A stretch of 64,000 nucleotides of DNA from Cyanobium sp. AMD-g (GTDB lineage: Bacteria; Cyanobacteriota; Cyanobacteriia; PCC-6307; Cyanobiaceae). The position numbers and the translations under genes were made by a program. The stretch lies in the NCBI RefSeq assembly GCF_024346395.1, contig NZ_JAGQCW010000001.1, positions 744,001 through 808,000 of the forward strand. Direction: 5' to 3'. The notes under the pieces were generated by a model that was not told where the DNA came from, did not search any database, and worked only from the letters and a program-made list of their open reading frames with translations. Each line of letters starts with the position of its first letter. Positions within the stretch are counted from its first letter, which is position 1. Below, one piece after another: positions 18,196-26,069 of the stretch.

Positions 18196-19375
18196 GGCTC
18201 TCGGCGCCGCGCCCCTGGGGCAGGGTCACCAGGGGCCGTCCACCCGGGAACAACAGCGCCGACTCACCGGCCCGGAACCGCAGCCGGCCCCGACGGCCGT
18301 GGGAGTGGTCGGCCTCCAATGGCGCCCGCCAGCGCAGCCGCTGGTCACCGAGCTGCACCTGGTAGAGCCATTCCCGGCCGAGGAATTCCCGGCCGGTGAT
18401 CCAGGCCGGCCCCTCCTCCTCGGGCAGAAACTCCAGGGCCTGGGGGCGGACCATCACCTCGACGGTCTCCGGTGACGCGTGGCCGTCTTCCCCCCTGGAA
18501 AGCAGCTCCAGGTCCCCGAGCACGGTCTGAAGCCGGCGGCCGCGCCAGCGTGCCGGCAACAGGTTGGACTGGAGCACGAACTGGCCCACGAAGGCGGTGG
18601 CTGGCTTGTCGACCAGTTCACGGGGCGGGGCGCACTGGTGCAGCACCCCGTCGCGCAACACCCCCACCCGGTCGCAGATCGCCAGGGCCTCCTCCGGATC
18701 GTGGGTGACCATCAGGCCGCTGGCGCCGCAGCGGGCCAGCACCGCCGGCAGCTCGCTGCGCAGCCGCAGCCGCACCTCCACATCCAGGTTGGAGAAGGGC
18801 TCATCGAGCAGCACCACCGAGGGGGACGGCGCCAGGGCGCGGGCCATCGCCAGGCGCTGGCGCTGGCCGCCGGAGAGCTCGTGGGGGTAGCGGCGCTCCA
18901 GGCCGCCGAGGCCCAGCAGATCGAGCAGCCAGGCCACCCGGGCGGTGTCCTGACCGCGGCGCAGGCCGAAACAGGCGTTGCGCCAGGCATCGAGGTGGGG
19001 GAAGAGGGCATCGTCCTGGAAGACCATGCCGACGCCCCGGCGCTCGGGGGGCAGCAGCCGCTCCGGACCCGCCACCTGCTGTCCGCCGATGCTGATGCTG
19101 CCGCGGCCGGGGCGCTCGAAGCCGGCGATCAGGCGCAACAGGGTGGTCTTGCCGCAGCCGGATGGGCCCAGCAGACCCACCAGTTCCCCCGCACCAAGAA
19201 CGAGGTCGACCCCCTTGAGGGTCCAGGCAGAAACGTCGCGACCCGGGTACCGATACCAGAGGTCGTCGATGCGGACATGGTCGCGGGTGGCGGAGCCGGT
19301 GATCTCCCCGGTGCTCGAAGCCGTGGTGGCGACAGGAGTGGCGGCAGGCGTGGCGATGGTGGTGGAAGAAGCCAT
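18179..19375 (-). CDS. futC: ABC transporter ATP-binding protein, Fe(III)-type (FutC/FbpC-like)
   Basis: About 398 aa. The ATPase domain has Walker A GPSGCGKTT, signature LSGGQRQRLAMARAL, Walker B SVVLLDEPFSNLD and switch VTHDPEEAL. A C-terminal TOBE-like regulatory segment covers about the last 120 residues. The proximity to FbpC/FutC iron importers rests on overall layout. Sulfate- or polyamine-type ATPases share the layout, and no permease or binding protein is adjacent. The first ~30 residues are a Thr/Ala-rich extension. ATG 19375 is chosen over 19399. Confidence 0.75.
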   Translation of the reverse strand: MASSTTIATPAATPVATTASSTGEITGSATRDHVRIDDLWYRYPGRDVSAWTLKGVDLVLGAGELVGLLGPSGCGKTTLLRLIAGFERPGRGSISIGGQQVAGPERLLPPERRGVGMVFQDDALFPHLDAWRNACFGLRRGQDTARVAWLLDLLGLGGLERRYPHELSGGQRQRLAMARALAPSPSVVLLDEPFSNLDVEVRLRLRSELPAVLARCGASGLMVTHDPEEALAICDRVGVLRDGVLHQCAPPRELVDKPATAFVGQFVLQSNLLPARWRGRRLQTVLGDLELLSRGEDGHASPETVEVMVRPQALEFLPEEEGPAWITGREFLGREWLYQVQLGDQRLRWRAPLEADHSHGRRGRLRFRAGESALLFPGGRPLVTLPQGRGAESLSSPP

Positions 19376-19404
19376 AAGATCCCAGTCCCGCATTGTCACC
19401 CGTC

Positions 19405-19833
19405 ATGAGTTCCAGCGCTGGCGGGAGTGACGAAAGGCACAGGCCCTTGTCTCATCCGGTCCATACCGCGGCCGCCCCCGCCCCGGTGGGCCCCTACAAC
19501 CAGGCCGTGGTCGCCGGTGGCGTCCTCTACTGCTCCGGCCAGATCGCCCTGGATCCGGTGGGCGGCACGCTGGTGGGGGACGGCGACGTGGAGGCCGAAA
19601 CCGTCCAGGTGCTGAGCAACCTGAAGGCGGTGCTGGCCGCCGCCGGCTGCGGCCCTGAGCAGGTGGTCCGCACCACGGTGTACCTCGTGGATCTGAACGA
19701 CTTCGCCCGGGTCAACGCCCTCTATGCCGGGGTGTTCGGCGCGGGGGTGGCTCCGGCCCGGGCCTGCGTGCAGGTGGCGGCCCTGCCGAAGGGGGCGCGG
19801 GTGGAGATCGACGCCATCGCCGTGCTCGCCTGA
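19405..19833 (+). CDS. ridA: RidA-family enamine/imine deaminase
   Basis: The core matches RidA: APAPVGPYNQAV, LYCSGQIALDP, VQVLSNLKAVLAAAG and VRTTVYLVDLNDF, plus the C-terminal PARACVQVAALPKGARVEID with the catalytic Arg. It hydrolyses reactive 2-aminoacrylate-type intermediates from PLP enzymes. ATG 19405 gives about 142 aa; TTG 19447 would give a length closer to the family norm. It is divergent from the ABC ATPase gene across about 30 bases. Confidence 0.9.
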   Translation: MSSSAGGSDERHRPLSHPVHTAAAPAPVGPYNQAVVAGGVLYCSGQIALDPVGGTLVGDGDVEAETVQVLSNLKAVLAAAGCGPEQVVRTTVYLVDLNDFARVNALYAGVFGAGVAPARACVQVAALPKGARVEIDAIAVLA

Positions 19834-19901
19834 GGCGCTCCTGAGCGAGGGCCCGTGGCCATCGGCTAGCTGGGGGGGCCGGACTGCGGCAACCTGGGGC
19901 G

Positions 19902-20177
19902 ATGGAAACCCCCTTCGGCACCTGGTTTCACGAGGTGGTGGTGATGACACCGGGCCGCTTCGAGGAGGCCGTCGAGGCGGTGCTGGCGGTGCAGCAGTTC
20001 AAGACGGTGGTGCTCCACCTCAGCGCGATGGCACCGGAGGAGGCCCAGCGCACGATCGATTTCGTCTCAGGTGGGGTCTTTGCCCTGGACGGCCAGTCGG
20101 AACGCCTGGGGGACACCGTGTTCCTGTTCGCGCCGGCCCTGGTGACGATCAGCCGGGACGGCGATGAGCAGGACTGA
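19902..20177 (+). CDS. Short SepF-like protein
   Basis: 91 aa that cover only the SepF core: VVMTPGRFEEAVEAVLAV, AQRTIDFVSGGVFALDG and FLFAPALVTISRDG. SepF (Cdv2 in cyanobacteria) binds FtsZ and tethers it to the membrane through an N-terminal amphipathic helix. That helix and the linker are absent here; full SepF is roughly 150-200 aa. It may be a paralogue that cannot bind membrane by itself. The ATG has no in-frame upstream extension with the missing helix. Confidence 0.7.
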   Translation: METPFGTWFHEVVVMTPGRFEEAVEAVLAVQQFKTVVLHLSAMAPEEAQRTIDFVSGGVFALDGQSERLGDTVFLFAPALVTISRDGDEQD

Positions 20178-20254
20178 GCCTTCCAGGTCTGGCTGCATCG
20201 CCCTTGTCGCGCCCTCGACGGGGCAGTAACACGGGCACCGGACCTGTCCTGCCC

Positions 20255-20788
20255 ATGAAGCGATCCACCGGCCTGGCCCTGCTGGCCCTTGTCTGGGGCC
20301 TCATGGCGCCCCCCGGTGACCCCGGCCCCAGGGCTCTGGCGGTGGGAAGCAGCGGTCAGATGGTGCTGGTGCGCACCGAGCGGCAGCTGCCCGTCACCGG
20401 CGATCCGATCTGGGAGCTGCAGCTCCATCTCCCCGGCCAGCCGCCACGGGCCTACGAGGCTCTGGTGGGCCGGGTGCGGCGCCAGGACGGCGACCGGGGT
20501 CGGCTGGGCAGCAAGGCGCCGTTGCCGCGGGGCCGCTACGCCGTGACCGAGATCACCCCCGTGGCCCCGACGGATGATGCGGAACTGGGCCGCTTTCTCT
20601 GGATCGGCCTGGAGCCGAGCTTCGCCACCGCCCGCCGGGGCCTTGGCATTCACCACGATCCCAGCGCCGGCCGGGGGCGTCGCAGCGGCACCGATGGCTG
20701 CATCGGCCTGATCCACGGCAACGACCTGCTGGTGCTTGGCGATCTGCTGCGCCGCAGCGGCACCACCGAACTGGTGGTGCGGGACTGA
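20255..20788 (+). CDS. Secreted L,D-transpeptidase-like (YkuD) protein
   Basis: About 177 aa. A signal peptide (MKRSTGLALLALVWGLM and on) precedes a YkuD-type domain with the active-site pattern GIHHDP... SGTDGCIGL, giving His and nucleophile Cys. Such enzymes cross-link peptidoglycan or attach proteins to it in the periplasm. It is shorter than many family members and has no LysM domain. ATG 20255 was chosen because it begins the signal peptide; the open frame upstream is not signal-like. Confidence 0.8.
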   Translation: MKRSTGLALLALVWGLMAPPGDPGPRALAVGSSGQMVLVRTERQLPVTGDPIWELQLHLPGQPPRAYEALVGRVRRQDGDRGRLGSKAPLPRGRYAVTEITPVAPTDDAELGRFLWIGLEPSFATARRGLGIHHDPSAGRGRRSGTDGCIGLIHGNDLLVLGDLLRRSGTTELVVRD

Positions 20789-20812
20789 ACGACGTTCGAG
20801 CGTGGCCGGTGT

Positions 20813-21043
20813 TCAGGCGCCGCCAGCCAGGGCCTCGTTCAGCCGGGGCTCCAGTTCCCTGCGCTGGGCCGGATCTCCCACCAGCATCAGGGTCCCGGTG
20901 CCGGGCCACCAGTTGAGGCGCAGGTTCGATTCGCCGTCCTCGATGACCAGCATTTCGAAGGCTCCTTGATGCACCCAGTGACCGGCACAACCCAGACCCT
21001 CGACCAGCGCCTGGAGTTCCTCCAGGGTTCCGTTGAACGTCAC
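20813..21043 (-). CDS. Conserved hypothetical small protein
   Basis: 76 aa, acidic, no signal peptide or membrane span. The pattern GHWVHQGAFEMLVIEDGESN with NWWPGTGTLMLVGDP looks like a compact folded domain. Its start overlaps the stop of the gene above by four bases (ATGA), so it belongs to the three-gene minus-strand set with the FAH-family gene. I do not recognise a function. Confidence 0.65.
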   Translation of the reverse strand: MTFNGTLEELQALVEGLGCAGHWVHQGAFEMLVIEDGESNLRLNWWPGTGTLMLVGDPAQRRELEPRLNEALAGGA

Positions 21044-21342
21044 AGGTCCGTGATGGAGTAGGCGGAGTTTAGGGACTCCAGCGGGATCGTTCCTGCCACG
21101 TCCGACACGGCCCGTGACCCCTGTTCCTGCGGCAGTTGCTGCCAGCCCGGTCGCCAGGCGTCGCTGTCACGCAGTTCGGCCAGGGGAACCAGCAACCGGT
21201 AGCCAGGATCCAGCACCGCCTGCAGCTCCAGGGTCCGCCCGCGGCCGCGCCCCCGCTGGCCCAGCACGGCGAAATGACGGTAGCCGCCGCTGCATTCGGC
21301 CCGTCCGGGCTGGGCCGTCCAGGCGGCGGGGAGCTTGATCAT
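21040..21342 (-). CDS. Small Trp-rich protein, resembles TIGR02450 family
   Basis: 100 aa. WTAQPGRAECSGGYRHFAV, LELQAVLDPGYRLLVPLAEL and RDSDAWRPGWQ recall the tryptophan-rich TIGR02450 family of unknown function; the match is from memory of the pattern. It starts 18 bases below the FAH-family gene and overlaps the next small gene by four bases. The C-terminal ~25 residues look less ordered. Confidence 0.6.
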   Translation of the reverse strand: MIKLPAAWTAQPGRAECSGGYRHFAVLGQRGRGRGRTLELQAVLDPGYRLLVPLAELRDSDAWRPGWQQLPQEQGSRAVSDVAGTIPLESLNSAYSITDL

Positions 21343-21360
21343 GCGCGGCGCGGATGCCGT

Positions 21361-22188
21361 TCAGGGGGTCTGGGTGGAGATGGGTTCGTCGATCACCGGG
21401 TTGTGCAACACGCCGATGGCTTCGATCTCCACCTCGACCGTATCGCCGCTGCGCAGCCAGCGGGGTGGATCGGCCGCCATGCCCACGCCACTGGGGGTGC
21501 CGGTGAGGATCACGGTGCCGGCCAGCAGGGTGGTGCTGGCGCTGAGGAATTCGATGATCGCCGCCACCGGGAAGATCATGTCGGCGGTGCTGGCCGCCTG
21601 CACCGTTGCGCCGTTGAGGCGGGTCTGCAGGCGGAGGGCCTGGGGATCGGGGATCGCCGCGGCGGTCACCAGGCAGGGGCCCAGGGGCGCGAAGCTGTCG
21701 AAGCTCTTGCCGCGGCACCACTGGCCGCCGCCGAGCTGGGGCTGCTTCTGCCAGTCGCGGGCGCTGACATCGTTGGCGCAGGTGTATCCCAGCACCACCC
21801 CCAGGGCCTCGGAGCGGGGCACGTTGCGGCAGGTGCGGCCGATCACCACCGCCAGCTCCCCCTCGTAATCCACCTGGTGGCTGGCCGCGGTGGTGGGCAA
21901 AGCGATCGGCGCCTCCGGGTGCTGCACCGCCCCCGGCGATTTCATGAACAGCACCGGCCAGGTGGGGATCGCCGCGCCGGTCTCGGCGGCATGGCGGCGG
22001 TAGTTGAGGCCGATGCAGAGGATGGCCCGGGGCTCCAGGGGGGCCAGAATCCGCTCCACCGCGGCGGGCTCGCCCGTGGGCACCAGTTCGCCGAACAGCT
22101 CGCCCGCCAGGCGCTCCAGGCGGCCGTCGGGATCGAGGCTGGCGAGGTGGACCCGGCCCTGCGCGTCCGCGTAGCGGACGATCCTCAT
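21361..22188 (-). CDS. Fumarylacetoacetate hydrolase (FAH) family protein
   Basis: 275 aa with the FAH core: ILCIGLNYRRHAAETG, WPVLFMKSP, metal ligands in VDYEGELAVVIGR, YTCANDVSARDWQ, GKSFDSFAPLGP and TGTPSGVG. Members include acylpyruvases, oxaloacetate decarboxylases and isomerase/decarboxylases; which one this is cannot be read from sequence. ATG 22188 (MRIVRYAD) is the family-like start; in-frame codons further up would add a basic non-conserved tail. It is divergent from the malic enzyme gene, and a decarboxylase acting on oxaloacetate would fit that neighbour. Confidence 0.88.
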   Translation of the reverse strand: MRIVRYADAQGRVHLASLDPDGRLERLAGELFGELVPTGEPAAVERILAPLEPRAILCIGLNYRRHAAETGAAIPTWPVLFMKSPGAVQHPEAPIALPTTAASHQVDYEGELAVVIGRTCRNVPRSEALGVVLGYTCANDVSARDWQKQPQLGGGQWCRGKSFDSFAPLGPCLVTAAAIPDPQALRLQTRLNGATVQAASTADMIFPVAAIIEFLSASTTLLAGTVILTGTPSGVGMAADPPRWLRSGDTVEVEIEAIGVLHNPVIDEPISTQTP

Positions 22189-22303
22189 CGGGGGCAGGGG
22201 TTGCATTCGGAGGGGGCGGCCGAGGGACGACCGGAAGCGCAGGGGCCACTCTCGCCTGGCAGCCCGTGGATGATGGGGTCGCCAGCGGACCGAGGAGCAC
22301 GCC

Positions 22304-24049
22304 GTGGTCGCCGAACCCCGTCGCCAGCGGAGCACGCTCCTACGGGGAGCCGAGCTGCTGAACGATCCCCTGCTCAACAAGGGCACCGCCTTCAGCCGGG
22401 CGGAGCGCCGGGCCCTGGGCCTGGAGTCGCTCCTGCCCTGGCAGGTGGAGAGCATCGAGGCCCAGGTGGAGCGCTGCCGCCTGGCCTTCGAGGCGATGGG
22501 CAGCGACCTGGAGCGTTACGCCTACCTCCAGACCCTGAGGGAGCGGAATGTCACCCTCTTCCACCGCTTTCTGGCCGATCACATCGAGCTGGCGATGCCG
22601 ATCGTGTACACCCCCACGGTGGGGCAGGCGATCCAGCACTTCAGCCACACCTACCGCAGCCCCAGCCAGGGGATCTACCTGGCGGCACCGCAGCAGGAGC
22701 GGCTCGAGGAGCTGCTGGCCCAGGCCTGCGGCGACCACGCCCCGGACCTGCTCCTGGTCACCGACGCCCAGGGGATCCTCGGCATCGGCGACCAGGGGGT
22801 GGGGGGCATCCAGATCTGCCAGGGGAAGCTGGCCGTCTACACCCTCTGTGCCGGGCTGGATCCGGCCCGGGGGCTGCCGGTGATGCTTGATGTGGGCACC
22901 GACCGGCCTGAACTGCTCGCCGACCCCTGCTACCCCGGCCTGCGCCAGCCTCGGCTGCAGGGGGAGGCCTACACCGCGTTCCTCGACTGCTTCATCACGG
23001 CGGTGCAGCGGGTTTGCCCCGGCGCCCTGGTGCACTGGGAGGACTTCGGAGCCACGCATGCACGCCCCGTGCTGGAGGCCTACCGGCACCGGGTGCCGAG
23101 CTTCAACGACGACATCCAGGGCACCAGCAGCGTGGCCGCCGCGGCGATCCTGGCCGGCCTGCGGGGCCTCGGCAAGCCGCTGGCCGACCAGCAGATCGTC
23201 ATCTTCGGGGCGGGCAGTGCCGGTTGCGGCATCGCCGAGCGGTTGTGGCGCCTGCTGCAGCGGGCAGGACTCAGCGCCGCCGCGGCCGCCGATCGTCTCT
23301 GGCTGATCGATCGCGCTGGGCTGATCCACGCCACCACCCCGGGGCTGGCGGACGGCGCCCGGACGTTTGCCAAATCGCAGCAGCAGCTGGCGGCACGGTT
23401 CGGGGCGGAGGCCGGACCCGATGGTCAGGGACCGGGGTTGCTGGCGGTGGTCGAAGCGGTGCGGCCGGGGGTGCTGATCGGCACCTCCACCGCCGCCGGA
23501 GCCTTCGACCAGGCGGTGGTGGAGGCCCTCTGCGGCGGCGGCGCACGGCCGATCGTTCTGCCCCTCTCCAATCCCACCCACCTGGCGGAGATCACCCCGG
23601 AGAACCTGCTGCGCTGGAGCCAGGGCCGGGCCCTGGTGGCCACCGGCAGCCCCTTCCCCCCCGTGACCTGCACCGGCAAGGCGGGCGAGCCGATCGAACG
23701 GGTGATCGGCCAGTGCAACAACTGCTTCGTCTTCCCCGGCCTGGGCTATGGCGCCGTGGCGGTGGGCGCGACGGAGGTGAGCGACACCATGATCGACGCC
23801 AGCATCGAGGCCCTGGCCCGGGTGATTCCGGCCGCCAGCGATCCTGAGGCGCCACTGATGCCGCCCCTTTCGGCCGTGCAGGCGGTGTCCCGGGCCGTGG
23901 CCGAAGCGGTGGCGCTCGCGGCGGTGCAGGAAGGATTGGCCCGCTACGCCACCACCCCTGAGTCCGCCAGGAGCAGGCTCGATGAAGCCCGTTGGACTCC
24001 CGTTTACGCCGAACTCCTGGCCATCGGAGAACCGCCTGCGGCGCGCTGA
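22304..24049 (+). CDS. NAD(P)-dependent malic enzyme
   Basis: 581 aa, the length of the long SfcA/MaeA-type malic enzyme. It has LPWQVESIEAQVERC, PIVYTPTVGQAI, the metal/substrate region VHWEDFGATHARPVLE with FNDDIQGTSSVAAA, and the nucleotide-binding IVIFGAGSAGCGIAE. It decarboxylates malate to pyruvate. In this genome pyruvate could feed the NifJ/hydrogenase route encoded downstream, but that link is inference. GTG 22304 is preceded by GAGGAG at good spacing. Confidence 0.93.
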   Translation: MVAEPRRQRSTLLRGAELLNDPLLNKGTAFSRAERRALGLESLLPWQVESIEAQVERCRLAFEAMGSDLERYAYLQTLRERNVTLFHRFLADHIELAMPIVYTPTVGQAIQHFSHTYRSPSQGIYLAAPQQERLEELLAQACGDHAPDLLLVTDAQGILGIGDQGVGGIQICQGKLAVYTLCAGLDPARGLPVMLDVGTDRPELLADPCYPGLRQPRLQGEAYTAFLDCFITAVQRVCPGALVHWEDFGATHARPVLEAYRHRVPSFNDDIQGTSSVAAAAILAGLRGLGKPLADQQIVIFGAGSAGCGIAERLWRLLQRAGLSAAAAADRLWLIDRAGLIHATTPGLADGARTFAKSQQQLAARFGAEAGPDGQGPGLLAVVEAVRPGVLIGTSTAAGAFDQAVVEALCGGGARPIVLPLSNPTHLAEITPENLLRWSQGRALVATGSPFPPVTCTGKAGEPIERVIGQCNNCFVFPGLGYGAVAVGATEVSDTMIDASIEALARVIPAASDPEAPLMPPLSAVQAVSRAVAEAVALAAVQEGLARYATTPESARSRLDEARWTPVYAELLAIGEPPAAR

Positions 24050-24163
24050 TCCGCCGGCCGCGGGGTCGCGCCTCCCGGACCAGGGGATCAATAAGAGCTG
24101 TGTCACCCCCTCGCGCAGGCGACGTCCCTCGCCTTAGCACCTTGGACACCAACCCCCCGTGCG

Positions 24164-25735
24164 ATGGGCTTCTTCGTCCGGCTCACCGACGCCATCGCCG
24201 CCCGTCAGTCGCTTCTGGTCACCGGCCTTGATCCCAACCCGGAGATGCTGCAGGCCTGGGCCCACCGCCGTGGCATGGGCGGCCGCTCGTTTCTCTCCCA
24301 GGCGCGTTACTGGATCAAGGCGGTGGTGGAGGCCACCGCCGACCATGTCTGCGCCTACAAACCCAGCCTCGGCTTCTACCAGGCCCTCGGCCCGGTGGGC
24401 CTGGAACTGCTGCGGGAGGTGCGGGAACTGGTCCCCCTCGACATCCCCCTGATCATCGATGCCAAGCACGGGGACCTGAACAGCTCCTCGGCGCTGGCCC
24501 ACTACCTGTTCCGCGAACTGGGCGCTGATGGCGTCACCCTCTCCCCCCTGGCCGGCCAGGACATCGCTGCCCCCTTCCTGCTGTATCCGGAAAAGGCGGT
24601 GGTGATCACCTGCCACAGCTCCAATGCGGCCGCCCGGGTGCTGCAGCACCACCCCGATGAGGACGACCCCCTCTACCTGCGCATCGTGCGGGAATGCCAG
24701 CTCTGGGCCACCCCCGACCAGCTGCTGCTGGAGGTGGGCACCAGTGACCCCGCCATCCTGGCCCGTGTGCGCCAGGAGGCACCCGAGCGCTTCCTGATCC
24801 TGCGCAGTCTCTGGGGCGAGGAGGACCGGCTCGATGCCCTGCTGGAGGCCGGACTGAGCCCATCGGCCGACGGCCTGCTGATGCCCCTGCCCCAGAACCT
24901 GCTGGTGGAGGACGACATCGCGGAACGATCGGCCGCCCTCAAGCAACGCATCAGCGAGCGGCGCGACCGCTGGCTGGAGCGGCGGGCGCGGGACCAGAGC
25001 GATGTCTGCAGCCTGTGGCTGCCGGGGCGACAGCCGGAGGCCGGCGCTGGGCTCGCTGCGACCTCGAATGGCGATGGTGAGAGCGGTGGGTCCGGTGATC
25101 CCCTGGCCAGCCTGATTGTCGATCTGTTCGACATCGGCTGCCTGCTGTTCGGCGACTACGTGCAGGCCTCCGGGGCCGTCTTCAACTACTACGTGGATCT
25201 GCGCCAGATCATCTCCGATCCCAACCTCTTCCACCGGGTGCTGCATGCCTATGCCGGCCAGCTCGGTGAGCTGGTCTTCGACCGCATCGCCGGCATTCCC
25301 TACGGCTCCCTGCCCACCGCCACCGGGCTGTCGCTGCAGCTGCACAAGCCCCTGCTTTACCCCCGCAAGGAGGTGAAGGCCCACGGGGCCCGCCGACTGA
25401 TCGAAGGGGACTTCGAGGAGGGCGACCGGGTGGTGGTGGTGGACGACATCCTGATCACGGGCACCAGCGTGCTGGAGGGCATCGCCAAGCTGGAAAGCTC
25501 CGGCCTGGAAGTGGAGGACGTGGTGGTGTTCATCGACCACGGCGGCCAGGCGGACACCAGCGCCCGCCAGCGGCTCGCCAAGGGGGGCTATCGCTGCCAT
25601 GCCGTTCTCGACATTCCGCGCATCACGGGGGTGCTGCATGGGGCCGGGCGGCTCAGCGATGAGCAGGCCGCGACCCTCGGCTACGCCCCCCCGGCGCGGG
25701 TCTTGGGCGTCGAGGGGATGCTGGCCAGCTCGTAG
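24164..25735 (+). CDS. pyrFE: Bifunctional UMP synthase: OMP decarboxylase fused to orotate phosphoribosyltransferase
   Basis: 523 aa. The N-terminal part (~1-275) is a class-2 orotidine-5'-phosphate decarboxylase: LLVTGLDPNPEML, the catalytic DAKHGDLNSSS and VEVGTSDP-like elements. The C-terminal part (~310-515) is orotate phosphoribosyltransferase, with the PRPP loop VVVVDDILITGTSVLEG. Together they do the last two steps of UMP synthesis. The order is decarboxylase first, opposite to animal and plant UMP synthase. A poorly conserved linker (~280-310) joins them. The ATG follows a 114-base gap after malic enzyme. Confidence 0.93.
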   Translation: MGFFVRLTDAIAARQSLLVTGLDPNPEMLQAWAHRRGMGGRSFLSQARYWIKAVVEATADHVCAYKPSLGFYQALGPVGLELLREVRELVPLDIPLIIDAKHGDLNSSSALAHYLFRELGADGVTLSPLAGQDIAAPFLLYPEKAVVITCHSSNAAARVLQHHPDEDDPLYLRIVRECQLWATPDQLLLEVGTSDPAILARVRQEAPERFLILRSLWGEEDRLDALLEAGLSPSADGLLMPLPQNLLVEDDIAERSAALKQRISERRDRWLERRARDQSDVCSLWLPGRQPEAGAGLAATSNGDGESGGSGDPLASLIVDLFDIGCLLFGDYVQASGAVFNYYVDLRQIISDPNLFHRVLHAYAGQLGELVFDRIAGIPYGSLPTATGLSLQLHKPLLYPRKEVKAHGARRLIEGDFEEGDRVVVVDDILITGTSVLEGIAKLESSGLEVEDVVVFIDHGGQADTSARQRLAKGGYRCHAVLDIPRITGVLHGAGRLSDEQAATLGYAPPARVLGVEGMLASS

Positions 25736-25778
25736 AGTGGCTCCGCACCCCTGAAAAACCCGGGTGCCCCCTTCCGCC

Positions 25779-26000
25779 ATGCCCCAGGTCCAGGGTCAGC
25801 CCCCAACGATCGGCGAGCTTGAGGCGAAATATTCCCTGTACTGCAAGGCGATGCGGCTGCTTCTCAAGGAGGGCCGCACGATGGAGGCGATTCAGAAGAC
25901 GGTCTGCTGGAGCCGCCTGGAGCAGCTCCACATCTGCCTTCCCAGTCGCTACAAGTCCCCCGACTACCTCTACGCCGTGCTGAAACGCGACCTGCGCTGA
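25779..26000 (+). CDS. DUF3136-like small cyanobacterial protein
   Basis: About 73 aa, no membrane span. The pattern IGELEAKYSLYCKAMRLLL, then TVCWSRLEQLHICLP and RYKSPDYLYAVLKRDL, looks like the DUF3136 family known mainly from Synechococcus and Prochlorococcus. Function is unknown. ATG 25779 is chosen; GTG 25764 would add five residues. It follows the UMP synthase gene by 43 bases. Confidence 0.7.
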   Translation: MPQVQGQPPTIGELEAKYSLYCKAMRLLLKEGRTMEAIQKTVCWSRLEQLHICLPSRYKSPDYLYAVLKRDLR

Positions 26001-26069
26001 TCACAGGTCGCCTGACTCGCCTGCCAGGATCATCCGGCGAGAAGGGTCGGAGCCCACCCAGGCGATTCC

